From: Pseudomonas putida | GTDB taxonomy: Bacteria; Pseudomonadota; Gammaproteobacteria; Pseudomonadales; Pseudomonadaceae | Length of the DNA: 64,000 nt | Assembly (NCBI RefSeq): GCF_030159595.1 | Contig: NZ_BSKJ01000001.1 | Coordinates: 124,001-188,000, forward strand | Direction: 5' to 3' | Shown here: positions 56,927 through 64,000 of the stretch, piece after piece | Layout of the letters: each line of letters opens with the position of its first letter | Numbering within the stretch: position 1 is the stretch's first letter | Made by a program: the position numbers and the translations under genes | The notes under the pieces: model-generated | What the model was told of the DNA's origin: nothing | Databases searched by the model: none | What the model saw: the letters and a program-made list of their open reading frames with translations, nothing else

Positions 56927-59644
56927 ATGACAGACCTGTCCCGTACGCATGGATTCGCCAGCCAGGCCCTGGGCCTGCTGGACGGGCGTTTCTTTCGGCC
57001 CCCCCTGCCGGAGGGCCATGTGCCGCGCCTGCGCCTGTGTCAGCGTCTGCACACCGGCCTCGGCGGTCGGTTGCTGCTGGTCAACGCCCCGGCGGGTTTT
57101 GGCAAAAGCTCGTTGGCCATCGAGTTTTGCGAGGCTTTGCCCGAACACTGGCGCAGCCTGTGGCTTGGCCTGAGTCAGCGAGACGCAGACCCTGGCCGTT
57201 TCCTCGAGCGCCTGCTCGAAGGCCTGCAGCAGTACTGCCCGGCCTTGGGTGGTCAGGCCATGGGTTTGCTGAAAATGCGCCAGCGCCACCAGCCGTTTGC
57301 CTTTGAAGAGTGGCTTGACGGCTTGCTCGACGAGCTGGCGCTGTACCTGCAAGCGGATACACCGTTGCTGCTCGTACTGGATGATTATCACCTGGCCCAA
57401 GGGCCTGTACTTGACCGTTGCCTGCAGTTCTTCCTCAACCACCTGCCGGTCGGCCTGGTGTTGCTGGTTACCAGTCGCCAGCGCCCGGACTGGCACTTGG
57501 CGCGCCTGCGGCTGTCGCGTCAGCTTGTCGAACTGAACGAACAGGATTTGCGCCTCACTGCCGATGAGTCGCTGGCCGTGATTGGCCGTCAGCCTACCAG
57601 CCTGCGCGGCCAGGCCCTGGACAACCTGATCCAGCGCAGTGACGGCTGGGTGGCCGGCTTGCGCTTCTGGCAGCTGGCGGCTAGCGAGTCTGCCGATGAG
57701 CAGGCCTTGCCCCAGGCGTTGCATGGTGGCGAGGGCCTGATCCGCGACTACCTGCTTGAAGAAGTCATCGACATGCTGCCCGCTGATGTACAGGCCTTCT
57801 TGTACGAAACCGCCTGCCAGGAGCGTTTCTGCGCCCCACTTTGCGATGCCGTGCGGGGGCGTCACGACAGTGCCGAGATCCTGAGTTTCCTGCAGGCGCA
57901 CCAGGTATTCCTGGTGCCGCTGGACGAGCATGGTCACTGGTTCCGCTATCACCACTTGTTCTCCGACTTGCTGCGCAGTCGCCAGGCCAGCGAACCGCTG
58001 GCCGGCTTGCACTTGCGTGCGAGCCGTTGGTTCGAAGCCCAAGGCCTGCTGGACGAGGCGGTGGAGCAGGCGCTGCGTGCCGGTCACCTTGATGTCGCTG
58101 CCGACCTGGTGCAGAGCCTGTCCGAGGAGCAACTGCTGGCTGAACAGAACGTCGGCATGTTGCTGCGCTGGAAGATGGACCTGCCTGACAGCCTGTTGAT
58201 CAGCACGCCAAGGCTGATCGTGCTTTACAGCTGGGCGTTGGGCCTGGCTTGTCAGTTGGACGCTGCCGAGGAACTGGCTGGCTACCTTAGCCGTTTCCTG
58301 CCCGCGCCTTCGGCGACCGCGCAAAAATCGATGTTGGCACAGTGGCTGGCGCTGAGTGGGGTGATTGCCCGTGGCCGTGGCGACCGTGAGCGCACGTTCG
58401 CCTATTGCAGCGAAGCGCTGCAGAGCCTGCCAAGCAAGCGCTATGGCCAGCGCCTGGTGTGCCTGTCGACGCTGTCCAACCTGGCCATCGCCGATGGTGA
58501 TTTCTGGCGTGCCCGAGGCTGGAACCGAGAAGCCCTGGAACTGGCCCAGCGTGTCGGCAACCCCTTGTTCGAGGCATTGGCCCATTACGACCGGGCGCGG
58601 GTACTGCACGCCCGTGGCGAAGTATTGCGGGCGCTGGACGAAGTTCGCCAAGGGCTGCAACGCCTGCAAGGGCTGTCGGCGCAGCGGCTGTATGCCGTGC
58701 GCGCTCGCCTGACGCTTTACGAAGGCTATCTGTTGGTTTCGCGCCTGCAACCGGCCCAGGGCCGTGCGCGTTTGCGCGCGGGCCTGGGTGAGGCGCGCGC
58801 CTGCCGGGACATCAGTGTGCTCATAGGCCATTGCGTGATTGCCACGCTCGATGGGCGGGAAGGGCATTTTGCCGAGGCCTTTGCCGAACTGGCTGAAGCC
58901 GAGCGATTGATGCATATCTGGGACGTGCCCCCGGTCTACTACCTGGCCATGATTACCCTGGTCAAATGCGAACTGTGGCTGGCCCAGGGACGTACCGACC
59001 TCGCCGAGTCCTGGCTGCTGCGCCTGGGCCAGACCTACGGCGGCGAGCAGCCCGCGGCAGCTCCGGAGTTCCACCCACTGCTGCCGTTGCACATTGCGCT
59101 GCAGCAGGCGCTGCTCGAGCGCATACAGTTACGTGGCGACGATGCCGTGCAACGCCTGGCCAGCCTGGTCGAGCGGGGCCAGGCCAATGGCGGCATGATG
59201 CTCAGCGTCAGCGCCTTGTGCCAATGGCTCTCCCTGCTGCTGGACGAAGGCCGGGAAGGGCAGGCCGCGCAGTTGCTGCCAAGCTTGCTGGCGGCAGCGC
59301 ATGGCGGCGTGCTGCAACCGTTCCAGCCACTGCTGGAAAAACACCCGCAATGGCTTTACGAGCACCTGCAGGCGAGTGCCCCTTGCCCGGTTCAGGGCGA
59401 GCTGCTCAAGCGCCTGCCGCAGCAGCCAAGCGCCACCACGGGCACCGGCGAAGCCCTGAGCGGCCGCGAACGGGCCGTGCTCGAACTGATTGCCCAGGGC
59501 TGTTCCAACCAGCAAATCAGCGAGCGGCTGTTCATTTCCCTGCACACCGTGAAGACCCACGCCAGCCACATCAACAGCAAGCTGGGGGTTGAGCGGCGTA
59601 CGCAGGCGGTGGCCAAGGCCAAATCCCTGGGGTTGCTGGCGTGA
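56927..59644 (+). CDS. MalT-like LuxR family transcriptional activator
   Basis: 905-residue ATP-dependent LuxR/LAL-type regulator. An N-terminal STAND ATPase has the Walker A VNAPAGFGKSSLAIEF (about 45-60) and Walker B LLLVLDDYH. The middle is rich in TPR-like helices, and the C-terminus carries a LuxR helix-turn-helix (LSGRERAVLELIAQGCSNQQISERL). It probably senses a small molecule and activates nearby genes, the likely targets being the acyl-CoA ligase and the DUF1302/DUF1329 pair. The nearby signal is unknown. ATG at 56927. Confidence 0.91.
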   Translation: MTDLSRTHGFASQALGLLDGRFFRPPLPEGHVPRLRLCQRLHTGLGGRLLLVNAPAGFGKSSLAIEFCEALPEHWRSLWLGLSQRDADPGRFLERLLEGLQQYCPALGGQAMGLLKMRQRHQPFAFEEWLDGLLDELALYLQADTPLLLVLDDYHLAQGPVLDRCLQFFLNHLPVGLVLLVTSRQRPDWHLARLRLSRQLVELNEQDLRLTADESLAVIGRQPTSLRGQALDNLIQRSDGWVAGLRFWQLAASESADEQALPQALHGGEGLIRDYLLEEVIDMLPADVQAFLYETACQERFCAPLCDAVRGRHDSAEILSFLQAHQVFLVPLDEHGHWFRYHHLFSDLLRSRQASEPLAGLHLRASRWFEAQGLLDEAVEQALRAGHLDVAADLVQSLSEEQLLAEQNVGMLLRWKMDLPDSLLISTPRLIVLYSWALGLACQLDAAEELAGYLSRFLPAPSATAQKSMLAQWLALSGVIARGRGDRERTFAYCSEALQSLPSKRYGQRLVCLSTLSNLAIADGDFWRARGWNREALELAQRVGNPLFEALAHYDRARVLHARGEVLRALDEVRQGLQRLQGLSAQRLYAVRARLTLYEGYLLVSRLQPAQGRARLRAGLGEARACRDISVLIGHCVIATLDGREGHFAEAFAELAEAERLMHIWDVPPVYYLAMITLVKCELWLAQGRTDLAESWLLRLGQTYGGEQPAAAPEFHPLLPLHIALQQALLERIQLRGDDAVQRLASLVERGQANGGMMLSVSALCQWLSLLLDEGREGQAAQLLPSLLAAAHGGVLQPFQPLLEKHPQWLYEHLQASAPCPVQGELLKRLPQQPSATTGTGEALSGRERAVLELIAQGCSNQQISERLFISLHTVKTHASHINSKLGVERRTQAVAKAKSLGLLA

Positions 59645-59803
59645 TACTGGCCCTGCAGGTCATTGCCCGCTAAAGTGATGGCTTGAGGCCATGGTTTGTG
59701 GCCGGTAATGCGCAACCCTCATCTTTCCCGACCAGCTGCCGATACAGCGATCGGTGGCATCGCCTCGCGCGATTTTTCAATCATTCCAAGGCAGGTCGAG
59801 TTG

Positions 59804-61411
59804 ATGCTGCAGTACGGGCAAAAAAGCTTTCTGATCGTCGACGACTTTACCGACTTTCGTACGTCGACCCGTTCCATGCTGCGCGAGTTGGGCGTGCGTG
59901 ACGTGGACACCGCTGACAGCGGCGAGCAGGCGCTGCGCATGTGCGCGCAGAAGCGCTATGACTTCATCCTGCAGGATTTCCACCTGGGCGACGGCAAGAA
60001 AAACGGCCAACAGGTGCTCGAAGACCTGATCATCGACAAGCACATCAGCCATGAGTGCGTGTTCATCATGGTCACGGCCGAGAGCAGCCAGGCTATTGTG
60101 CTCAGCGCCATCGAGCACGAGCCCGATGCTTATCTGACCAAACCGTTCAACCGGGTTGGCCTGGCTCAGCGCGTCGAGAAGCTGTTCCAGCGCAAGACGC
60201 TGCTCAAGCCGATCTTGCAGGCGCTGGACCGCAATCGCCCGGCCGAAGTGCTGGCGGCCTGTGCCGAGCTGTGCAAGAAAGACCCGCGTCTGGCACCGCT
60301 GTGCCTGCGCTATCGGGCCGATGCCCTGCGCAACCTCAACCGCTTCGAGGAACTGGAAAAATTCCTCAAGGCCATTCTGGCCAGCCGCCCGCAGCCGTGG
60401 GTGTATGCCGCGCTGGGCGCCCTGATGCACAAGCGTGGCCAGAATGCCCAGGCCCAGGGTGTGTACGAGCAGGCGCTCAAGGCGTTTCCGATCATGCCAG
60501 GTCTTTACGATGGCATGGCCGAGGTGCTGGTGGCGCAGGGCGACACCCGACGTGCGCAAAACCTGCTTGAAGAAGCGGTGCGCCTGTCGCCGCTGTCGGT
60601 GCGCCGGCAGTCGACGCTGGGCAAGCTGGCGCTGGAAAACGAAGACTTCGAGAGTGCATCGAAGGCATTCCGCCATGCGGTAAACCAGGGGCAGAGCTCG
60701 CGCTACAAGGATGCCGAAAACAACCTTGGCCTGGTGCAGGCGCTGATGAGCAAGAACGCAGGCTTCGGCCTGGACGCCCGTACCCGGGTCGAGATCAACA
60801 CCACGCTCAGCGAGGTGGCCAAGGAAAACCCCGAAGACCAAGGCTTGCAGGTGCGTGCGCGGATGATGAAGGCCGCCAGCCTGCAGCAGGCGGGCGACCC
60901 GGAAACAGCCGCCAAGCTGACCGAACAGGCGATTCAGCGACTGGACAAGATGAACCAGTTCTTCTCGGTCGATTCGGCCCTGACCGTTGCCGCGCAGTTG
61001 CAGGCAATGGGCCAGGACGCCGCTGCCATCGGTGTGTTGAAAAGCTGTGTGGAAAGTTATGGCGATGACCCCAAGGTCATGGAGAAAGTGGGCAAGCTGA
61101 CCGACGACCCCACTGTGCTCAACGCCATTACCGAAGCGGTCACCCTCAATCGCCAGGGTGTGCGCAGTTACCAGGGAGGGCAACTTGGCGAGGCGTTGCA
61201 ACTGTTCCGCAAGGCGCTGGGTATGCAGCCGAAGAACATCAGCATCGCCCTTAACACCGCCCAGGCGCTGTTGCGCATCGGCGGTGAAAACCCTCAGCCC
61301 GCGATCATGCAGGAATGCCAGGACGCCTTGACCAGCGTGGCCGGTATCCCTGCCAGCGACAATCGCTATGACCGTTACCGCAAACTGCACATCCGAGTGT
61401 TCGGCGCATGA
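59804..61411 (+). CDS. Response regulator with receiver and TPR domains
   Basis: 535-residue two-component regulator. An N-terminal CheY-like receiver has acidic Asp13/Asp14 (IVDDF), the phosphoacceptor Asp58 (ILQDFHLGD), Thr91 (MVTAES) and Lys113 (LTKPF), all correctly placed. The remaining 400 residues are tetratricopeptide-like helices, with no DNA-binding domain or enzyme, so the output is probably protein-protein. The ATG at 59804 starts the receiver. It overlaps the sensor kinase gene by 4 bases (ATGA). Confidence 0.9.
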   Translation: MLQYGQKSFLIVDDFTDFRTSTRSMLRELGVRDVDTADSGEQALRMCAQKRYDFILQDFHLGDGKKNGQQVLEDLIIDKHISHECVFIMVTAESSQAIVLSAIEHEPDAYLTKPFNRVGLAQRVEKLFQRKTLLKPILQALDRNRPAEVLAACAELCKKDPRLAPLCLRYRADALRNLNRFEELEKFLKAILASRPQPWVYAALGALMHKRGQNAQAQGVYEQALKAFPIMPGLYDGMAEVLVAQGDTRRAQNLLEEAVRLSPLSVRRQSTLGKLALENEDFESASKAFRHAVNQGQSSRYKDAENNLGLVQALMSKNAGFGLDARTRVEINTTLSEVAKENPEDQGLQVRARMMKAASLQQAGDPETAAKLTEQAIQRLDKMNQFFSVDSALTVAAQLQAMGQDAAAIGVLKSCVESYGDDPKVMEKVGKLTDDPTVLNAITEAVTLNRQGVRSYQGGQLGEALQLFRKALGMQPKNISIALNTAQALLRIGGENPQPAIMQECQDALTSVAGIPASDNRYDRYRKLHIRVFGA

Positions 61412-62100
61412 ATCAAGACAATCAGGGGCTGGATTTTTCCACGGTGATCGCCTCCACCGTGCACGACCTCAAGAGCTCTTTGTCAGCGTTGATCCAGTCC
61501 CACAACCAGTGGATGGAACGTTTGCCCGAAGAGCTGCGTGGTGGTGCCGAGCAGGGGATCATGGAGCACGAGTTTCGCCACCTCAACGGCATGCTGGTGC
61601 AACTGCTGGGGCTCTACAAACTGGGTATCAACCAGCTGCCGGTGTGCCCGGATTACCATGAGCTGGACGACTTCATCGAAGCCCAGCTGGCGGCGCACCA
61701 GGAAGTGCTGAAGCACAATGACATCCTCGCCACCTGGCGCATCGACACCGACAACCCGCTGGGTTTCTTCGACCGCGAACTGGTGGCCTCGGTGATCGCC
61801 AATGTCATCACCAACGCCACCCGCTTTGCCGGGCATGCCTTGCTGATCACCATCGAAGAGGCAGACAACCAGCTGGCAATCTGCGTGAACGATGACGGCC
61901 CGGGCTATCCAAAGCACATGCTCGAGCGCCAGGAGGAGTACATCCAGGGCATCGACTCGACCAGCGGCAGCACTGGCCTGGGCCTCTATTTTGCGGCGCG
62001 GATCGCGGCATTGCATGAAAGCGGCGGGGTGCGCGGGCGGATCGAAATTTCCAATGGCGGGGCGCTTGGGGGCGGGCTGTTCAGGTTGTTCCTGCCTTAG
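61408..62100 (+). CDS. Cytoplasmic histidine kinase, no sensor domain
   Basis: 230-residue histidine kinase. His19 is in an H-box (STVHDLKSSL). An HATPase_c domain follows, with N box (NVITNATRFAG), DDGPGYP and the GSTGLGLYFAARIA G2 box. No transmembrane helix or PAS/GAF domain is seen, so the signal must come from another protein. Coupled to the receiver-TPR gene, and the two form a cognate pair. The input and the output target are unknown. Confidence 0.9.
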   Translation: MNQDNQGLDFSTVIASTVHDLKSSLSALIQSHNQWMERLPEELRGGAEQGIMEHEFRHLNGMLVQLLGLYKLGINQLPVCPDYHELDDFIEAQLAAHQEVLKHNDILATWRIDTDNPLGFFDRELVASVIANVITNATRFAGHALLITIEEADNQLAICVNDDGPGYPKHMLERQEEYIQGIDSTSGSTGLGLYFAARIAALHESGGVRGRIEISNGGALGGGLFRLFLP

Positions 62101-62245
62101 GATGTGTGGCGCCTGTGAGATCGAGCGACGCCCGCGCGGCGCTCTATCTCATGAGCGCCAAACCTCCCAAGGCATGAACCTCGTGCACCCACCTCATTTT
62201 CCTGTCAGGCTCTGAGCAAACTCCAGTTTTACCGCCGAGAGCATC

Positions 62246-62890
62246 ATGACCCAATCCCCGCCTGCGATCATCCGCGAAACCTTCCGCGTAGGCCCCCTGC
62301 AATGCAATTGCACCCTGATCGGCGACCCATTGACCAAAAAGGCCATCGTCGTCGACCCGGGCGGCGACCCGGACAAGATCCTGGCGCGCCTGCAAGCCCA
62401 CGGCCTGACGCTGGTCAGCATCATCCACACCCACGCGCACTTCGATCACTTCCTCGCCTCAGGCAAACTCAAGGAACTGACCGGCGCTACTTTGCACCTG
62501 CACAAGGACGACCAGGTGCTGTGGGACAATCTGGAGATGCAGTGCCAGATGTTCGGCGTTCCCTACACTCCGGTGCCGTCACCCGACCGCTGGCTGGGCG
62601 ATGACGAAGAGCTGGCCTGTGGCTGCGGTGTGGCGCTGCACACGCCAGGGCACACGCCGGGCTCGATGAGCTTCTGGTTCGCCGATGCCAAGCTGTTGAT
62701 TGCCGGTGACACCCTGTTCCGCCGTGGCATTGGCCGCACCGATTTGTGGGGTGGTGACCAGCGGGCGATCGTGCGTTCCATCAAGGAGCGGCTGTACCGG
62801 CTGGACGAAGAGGCCATCGTGGTGACCGGCCACGGGCCCGATACCCGGCTGGGCGATGAAATGCGCGAAAACCCCTTCGTACGTGCCTGA
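62246..62890 (+). CDS. Glyoxalase II-like metallo-beta-lactamase hydrolase (YcbL type)
   Basis: 214-residue metallohydrolase of the glyoxalase II superfamily. The zinc site THAHFDH is at 62-68, with further ligands in TPGHTPGSMSF (His) and AGDTLF (Asp) and the C-terminal TGHGPDT (His). The length and the IGRTDLWGGD segment fit YcbL-like type II glyoxalase rather than GloB (about 255 residues). Likely hydrolyses a thioester such as lactoylglutathione. Cytosolic. Substrate not proven. Confidence 0.9.
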   Translation: MTQSPPAIIRETFRVGPLQCNCTLIGDPLTKKAIVVDPGGDPDKILARLQAHGLTLVSIIHTHAHFDHFLASGKLKELTGATLHLHKDDQVLWDNLEMQCQMFGVPYTPVPSPDRWLGDDEELACGCGVALHTPGHTPGSMSFWFADAKLLIAGDTLFRRGIGRTDLWGGDQRAIVRSIKERLYRLDEEAIVVTGHGPDTRLGDEMRENPFVRA

Positions 62891-62999
62891 TGGCACATGA
62901 AGGCACTTTCATGGAATTTTTCGTTGCCGATGCAATCCAAGGCTGGCATAGATCCCTTTGAGATCTGCCGCATTTATGAATTTCAGTAGGAGCTTGTCC

Positions 63000-63722
63000 A
63001 TGTTCACCATGCGTCGTCTGATTATCGTCGCAACTGCCGCTGCCCTGATGACCGGCTGTGCCGGCCAGAACCCTTATGACAACCAGGGTCAGGCACAGGG
63101 CTCCACGGGGATGAGCAAGACCGCCAAGTACGGCGGCCTGGGTGCACTGGCCGGCGCCATTGCCGGTGCTGCCATCGACCACAACAACCGTGGCAAGGGT
63201 GCACTGATCGGCGCCGCTGCGGTGGGTGCTGCCGCTGCCGGTTACGGCTACTACGCCGACAAGCAGGAAGCAGAGCTGCGCGCGCAGATGGCCAACACCG
63301 GTGTGGAGGTTCAGCGCCAGGGTGACCAGATCAAGCTGATCATGCCGGGCAACATCACCTTCGCCACCGACTCGGCCAACATCGCCCCTAGCTTCTACTC
63401 GCCGCTGAACAACCTGGCCGGCTCGTTCAAGCAGTTCAACCAGAACACCATCGAAGTGGTCGGTTTCACCGACAGCACTGGCAGCCGCCAGCACAACATG
63501 GACCTTTCCCAGCGCCGTGCGCAGGCGGTCAGCACCTACCTGACCTCGCAGGGTGTGGATGCCTCGCGTATCTCGGTGCGTGGCATGGGCCCGGACCAGC
63601 CGATCGCCAGCAACGCCGACGCCAATGGCCGTGCACAGAACCGCCGGGTGGAAGTGAACCTGAAGCCGATTCCAGGCCAGCAGTATGACCAGCAGCAAGG
63701 CCAGGTTCAGCAGTATCCCTGA
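63000..63722 (+). CDS. OmpA-domain lipoprotein with glycine zipper (YiaD-like)
   Basis: 240-residue lipoprotein. The signal peptide ends LMTGC (Cys at about 20). A glycine-zipper segment (about 45-80) follows, with GGLGALAGAIAGAAI and ALIGAAAVGAAAAGYGYY, then a peptidoglycan-binding OmpA_C domain (about 110-230: FATDSANIAP, TDSTGSRQHNMDLSQRRA). It anchors the outer membrane to peptidoglycan. E. coli YiaD is the nearest named relative. The ATG at 63000 is preceded by TAGGAG. Confidence 0.91.
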   Translation: MFTMRRLIIVATAAALMTGCAGQNPYDNQGQAQGSTGMSKTAKYGGLGALAGAIAGAAIDHNNRGKGALIGAAAVGAAAAGYGYYADKQEAELRAQMANTGVEVQRQGDQIKLIMPGNITFATDSANIAPSFYSPLNNLAGSFKQFNQNTIEVVGFTDSTGSRQHNMDLSQRRAQAVSTYLTSQGVDASRISVRGMGPDQPIASNADANGRAQNRRVEVNLKPIPGQQYDQQQGQVQQYP

Positions 63723-63731
63723 TTGATCGCC

Positions 63732-63750
63732 GGGGCCGCTTTGCGGCCCC
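63732..63750. terminator. GC hairpin between OmpA-like gene and pta
   Basis: GGGGCCGC-ttt-GCGGCCCC, an 8-bp stem between convergent genes. No T-run follows on either side, so termination strength is uncertain. Confidence 0.55.
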
Positions 63751-63756
63751 AGGCCT

Positions 63757-64000
63757 CTAGCGCACCACGCTGGCCTGAATCGCCGTCAGGGCAATGGTAT
63801 GCACGATATCGTCAACCTGAGCCCCACGCGGCAGGTCGTTCACCGGCTTGCGCAGCCCTTGAAGCATCGGCCCTAGGCTCACCCCGTCAGCACTGCGTTG
63901 CACCGCCTTGTGCGTGGTGTTGCCGGTGTTCAGGTCGGGGAACACGAATACCGTGGCACGGCCGGCCACCTGGCTACCCGGCGCCAGGTCCCGTGCAATC
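63757..64000 (-). CDS. pta: Phosphate acetyltransferase, C-terminal part (window edge)
   Basis: The last 80 or so codons of a minus-strand gene that begins beyond the window. The frame is open from the window end ([25 protein letters not shown]) to the stop at 63757. The segment [18 protein letters not shown] and [18 protein letters not shown] are the conserved C-terminal Pta domain that makes acetyl phosphate from acetyl-CoA. Only the C-terminus is present, so the length and start cannot be judged. Confidence 0.9.
   Translation of the reverse strand, partial: IARDLAPGSQVAGRATVFVFPDLNTGNTTHKAVQRSADGVSLGPMLQGLRKPVNDLPRGAQVDDIVHTIALTAIQASVVR

Noticed and set aside
56873..59092. Minus-strand frame of about 740 codons opposite the MalT-like regulator
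   Set aside because: Glutamine-rich shadow of a real STAND/LuxR gene.
59777..61390. Minus-strand frame of about 540 codons opposite the receiver-TPR gene
   Set aside because: Antisense to intact receiver residues; no domain.

Overview
The window is GC-rich chromosomal DNA from a fluorescent Pseudomonas, most likely the P. putida group. Three things support this: the order of core genes (ychF-pth-rplY-prs-tRNA-Gln-ispE-lolB, then hemA-prfA-prmC-moeB-murI, then hemH, uraA-upp-hpt, mqo), the P. putida style REP palindromes (GCGGG hairpins), and the MalT-like LuxR regulator beside DUF1302/DUF1329 genes. Species is inferred from remembered gene order and not from a search. About 60 protein genes, one tRNA, one riboswitch and several terminators, operators and REP elements are supported. 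No phage, transposase, CRISPR array or rRNA is visible.

Layout. 0.3-9 kb: a CorA/ZntB-type transporter, a YcaC hydrolase, PPK2, then a same-strand run of transport genes (CPA2 antiporter, AI-2E permease, and a tripartite pump made of an outer membrane factor, a membrane fusion protein and a DUF2955 permease). 9-11.3 kb: a SulP transporter and an OsmC protein on the minus strand. 11.4-15.4 kb: a complete iron surface-signalling cassette (ECF sigma, FecR, TonB receptor) with a good Fur box. 15.5-24 kb: translation and envelope housekeeping genes on the minus strand. 24.2-29 kb: the hemA-prfA-prmC-moeB-murI operon with overlapping genes, then PagL.

29.6-34.7 kb: a compact minus-strand operon holding a renalase-like flavoprotein, a DUF523/DUF1722 protein, a MerR regulator of the class II LitR type, DNA photolyase and a degenerate SDR. 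Two upstream regions carry sequences matching the TGTACA-N12-TGTACA light-response operator. I read this as an autoregulated blue-light / photodamage operon. 34.8-48.2 kb: heme (hemH), uracil and purine salvage (uraA, upp, hpt), mqo, and a set of small conserved proteins and lipoproteins. One of them is an SRAP/YedK homologue in which two active-site residues appear to have exchanged places.

48.2-51.1 kb: a TMEM165/GDT1 manganese exporter behind a yybP-ykoY Mn2+ riboswitch, RsmC, and a 2-hydroxyacid dehydrogenase. 51.3-62.1 kb: a medium-chain acyl-CoA ligase, the DUF1302/DUF1329 envelope pair, a large MalT-like LuxR regulator, and an orphan cytoplasmic two-component pair (receiver-TPR plus a kinase without a sensor domain). 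62.2-64 kb: a glyoxalase II-like hydrolase, an OmpA-type lipoprotein and the 3' end of pta.

The strongest items for a second look are the SRAP residue swap, the LitR-type operators with their operon, and the riboswitch leader. Most of the rest is ordinary Pseudomonas core genome.
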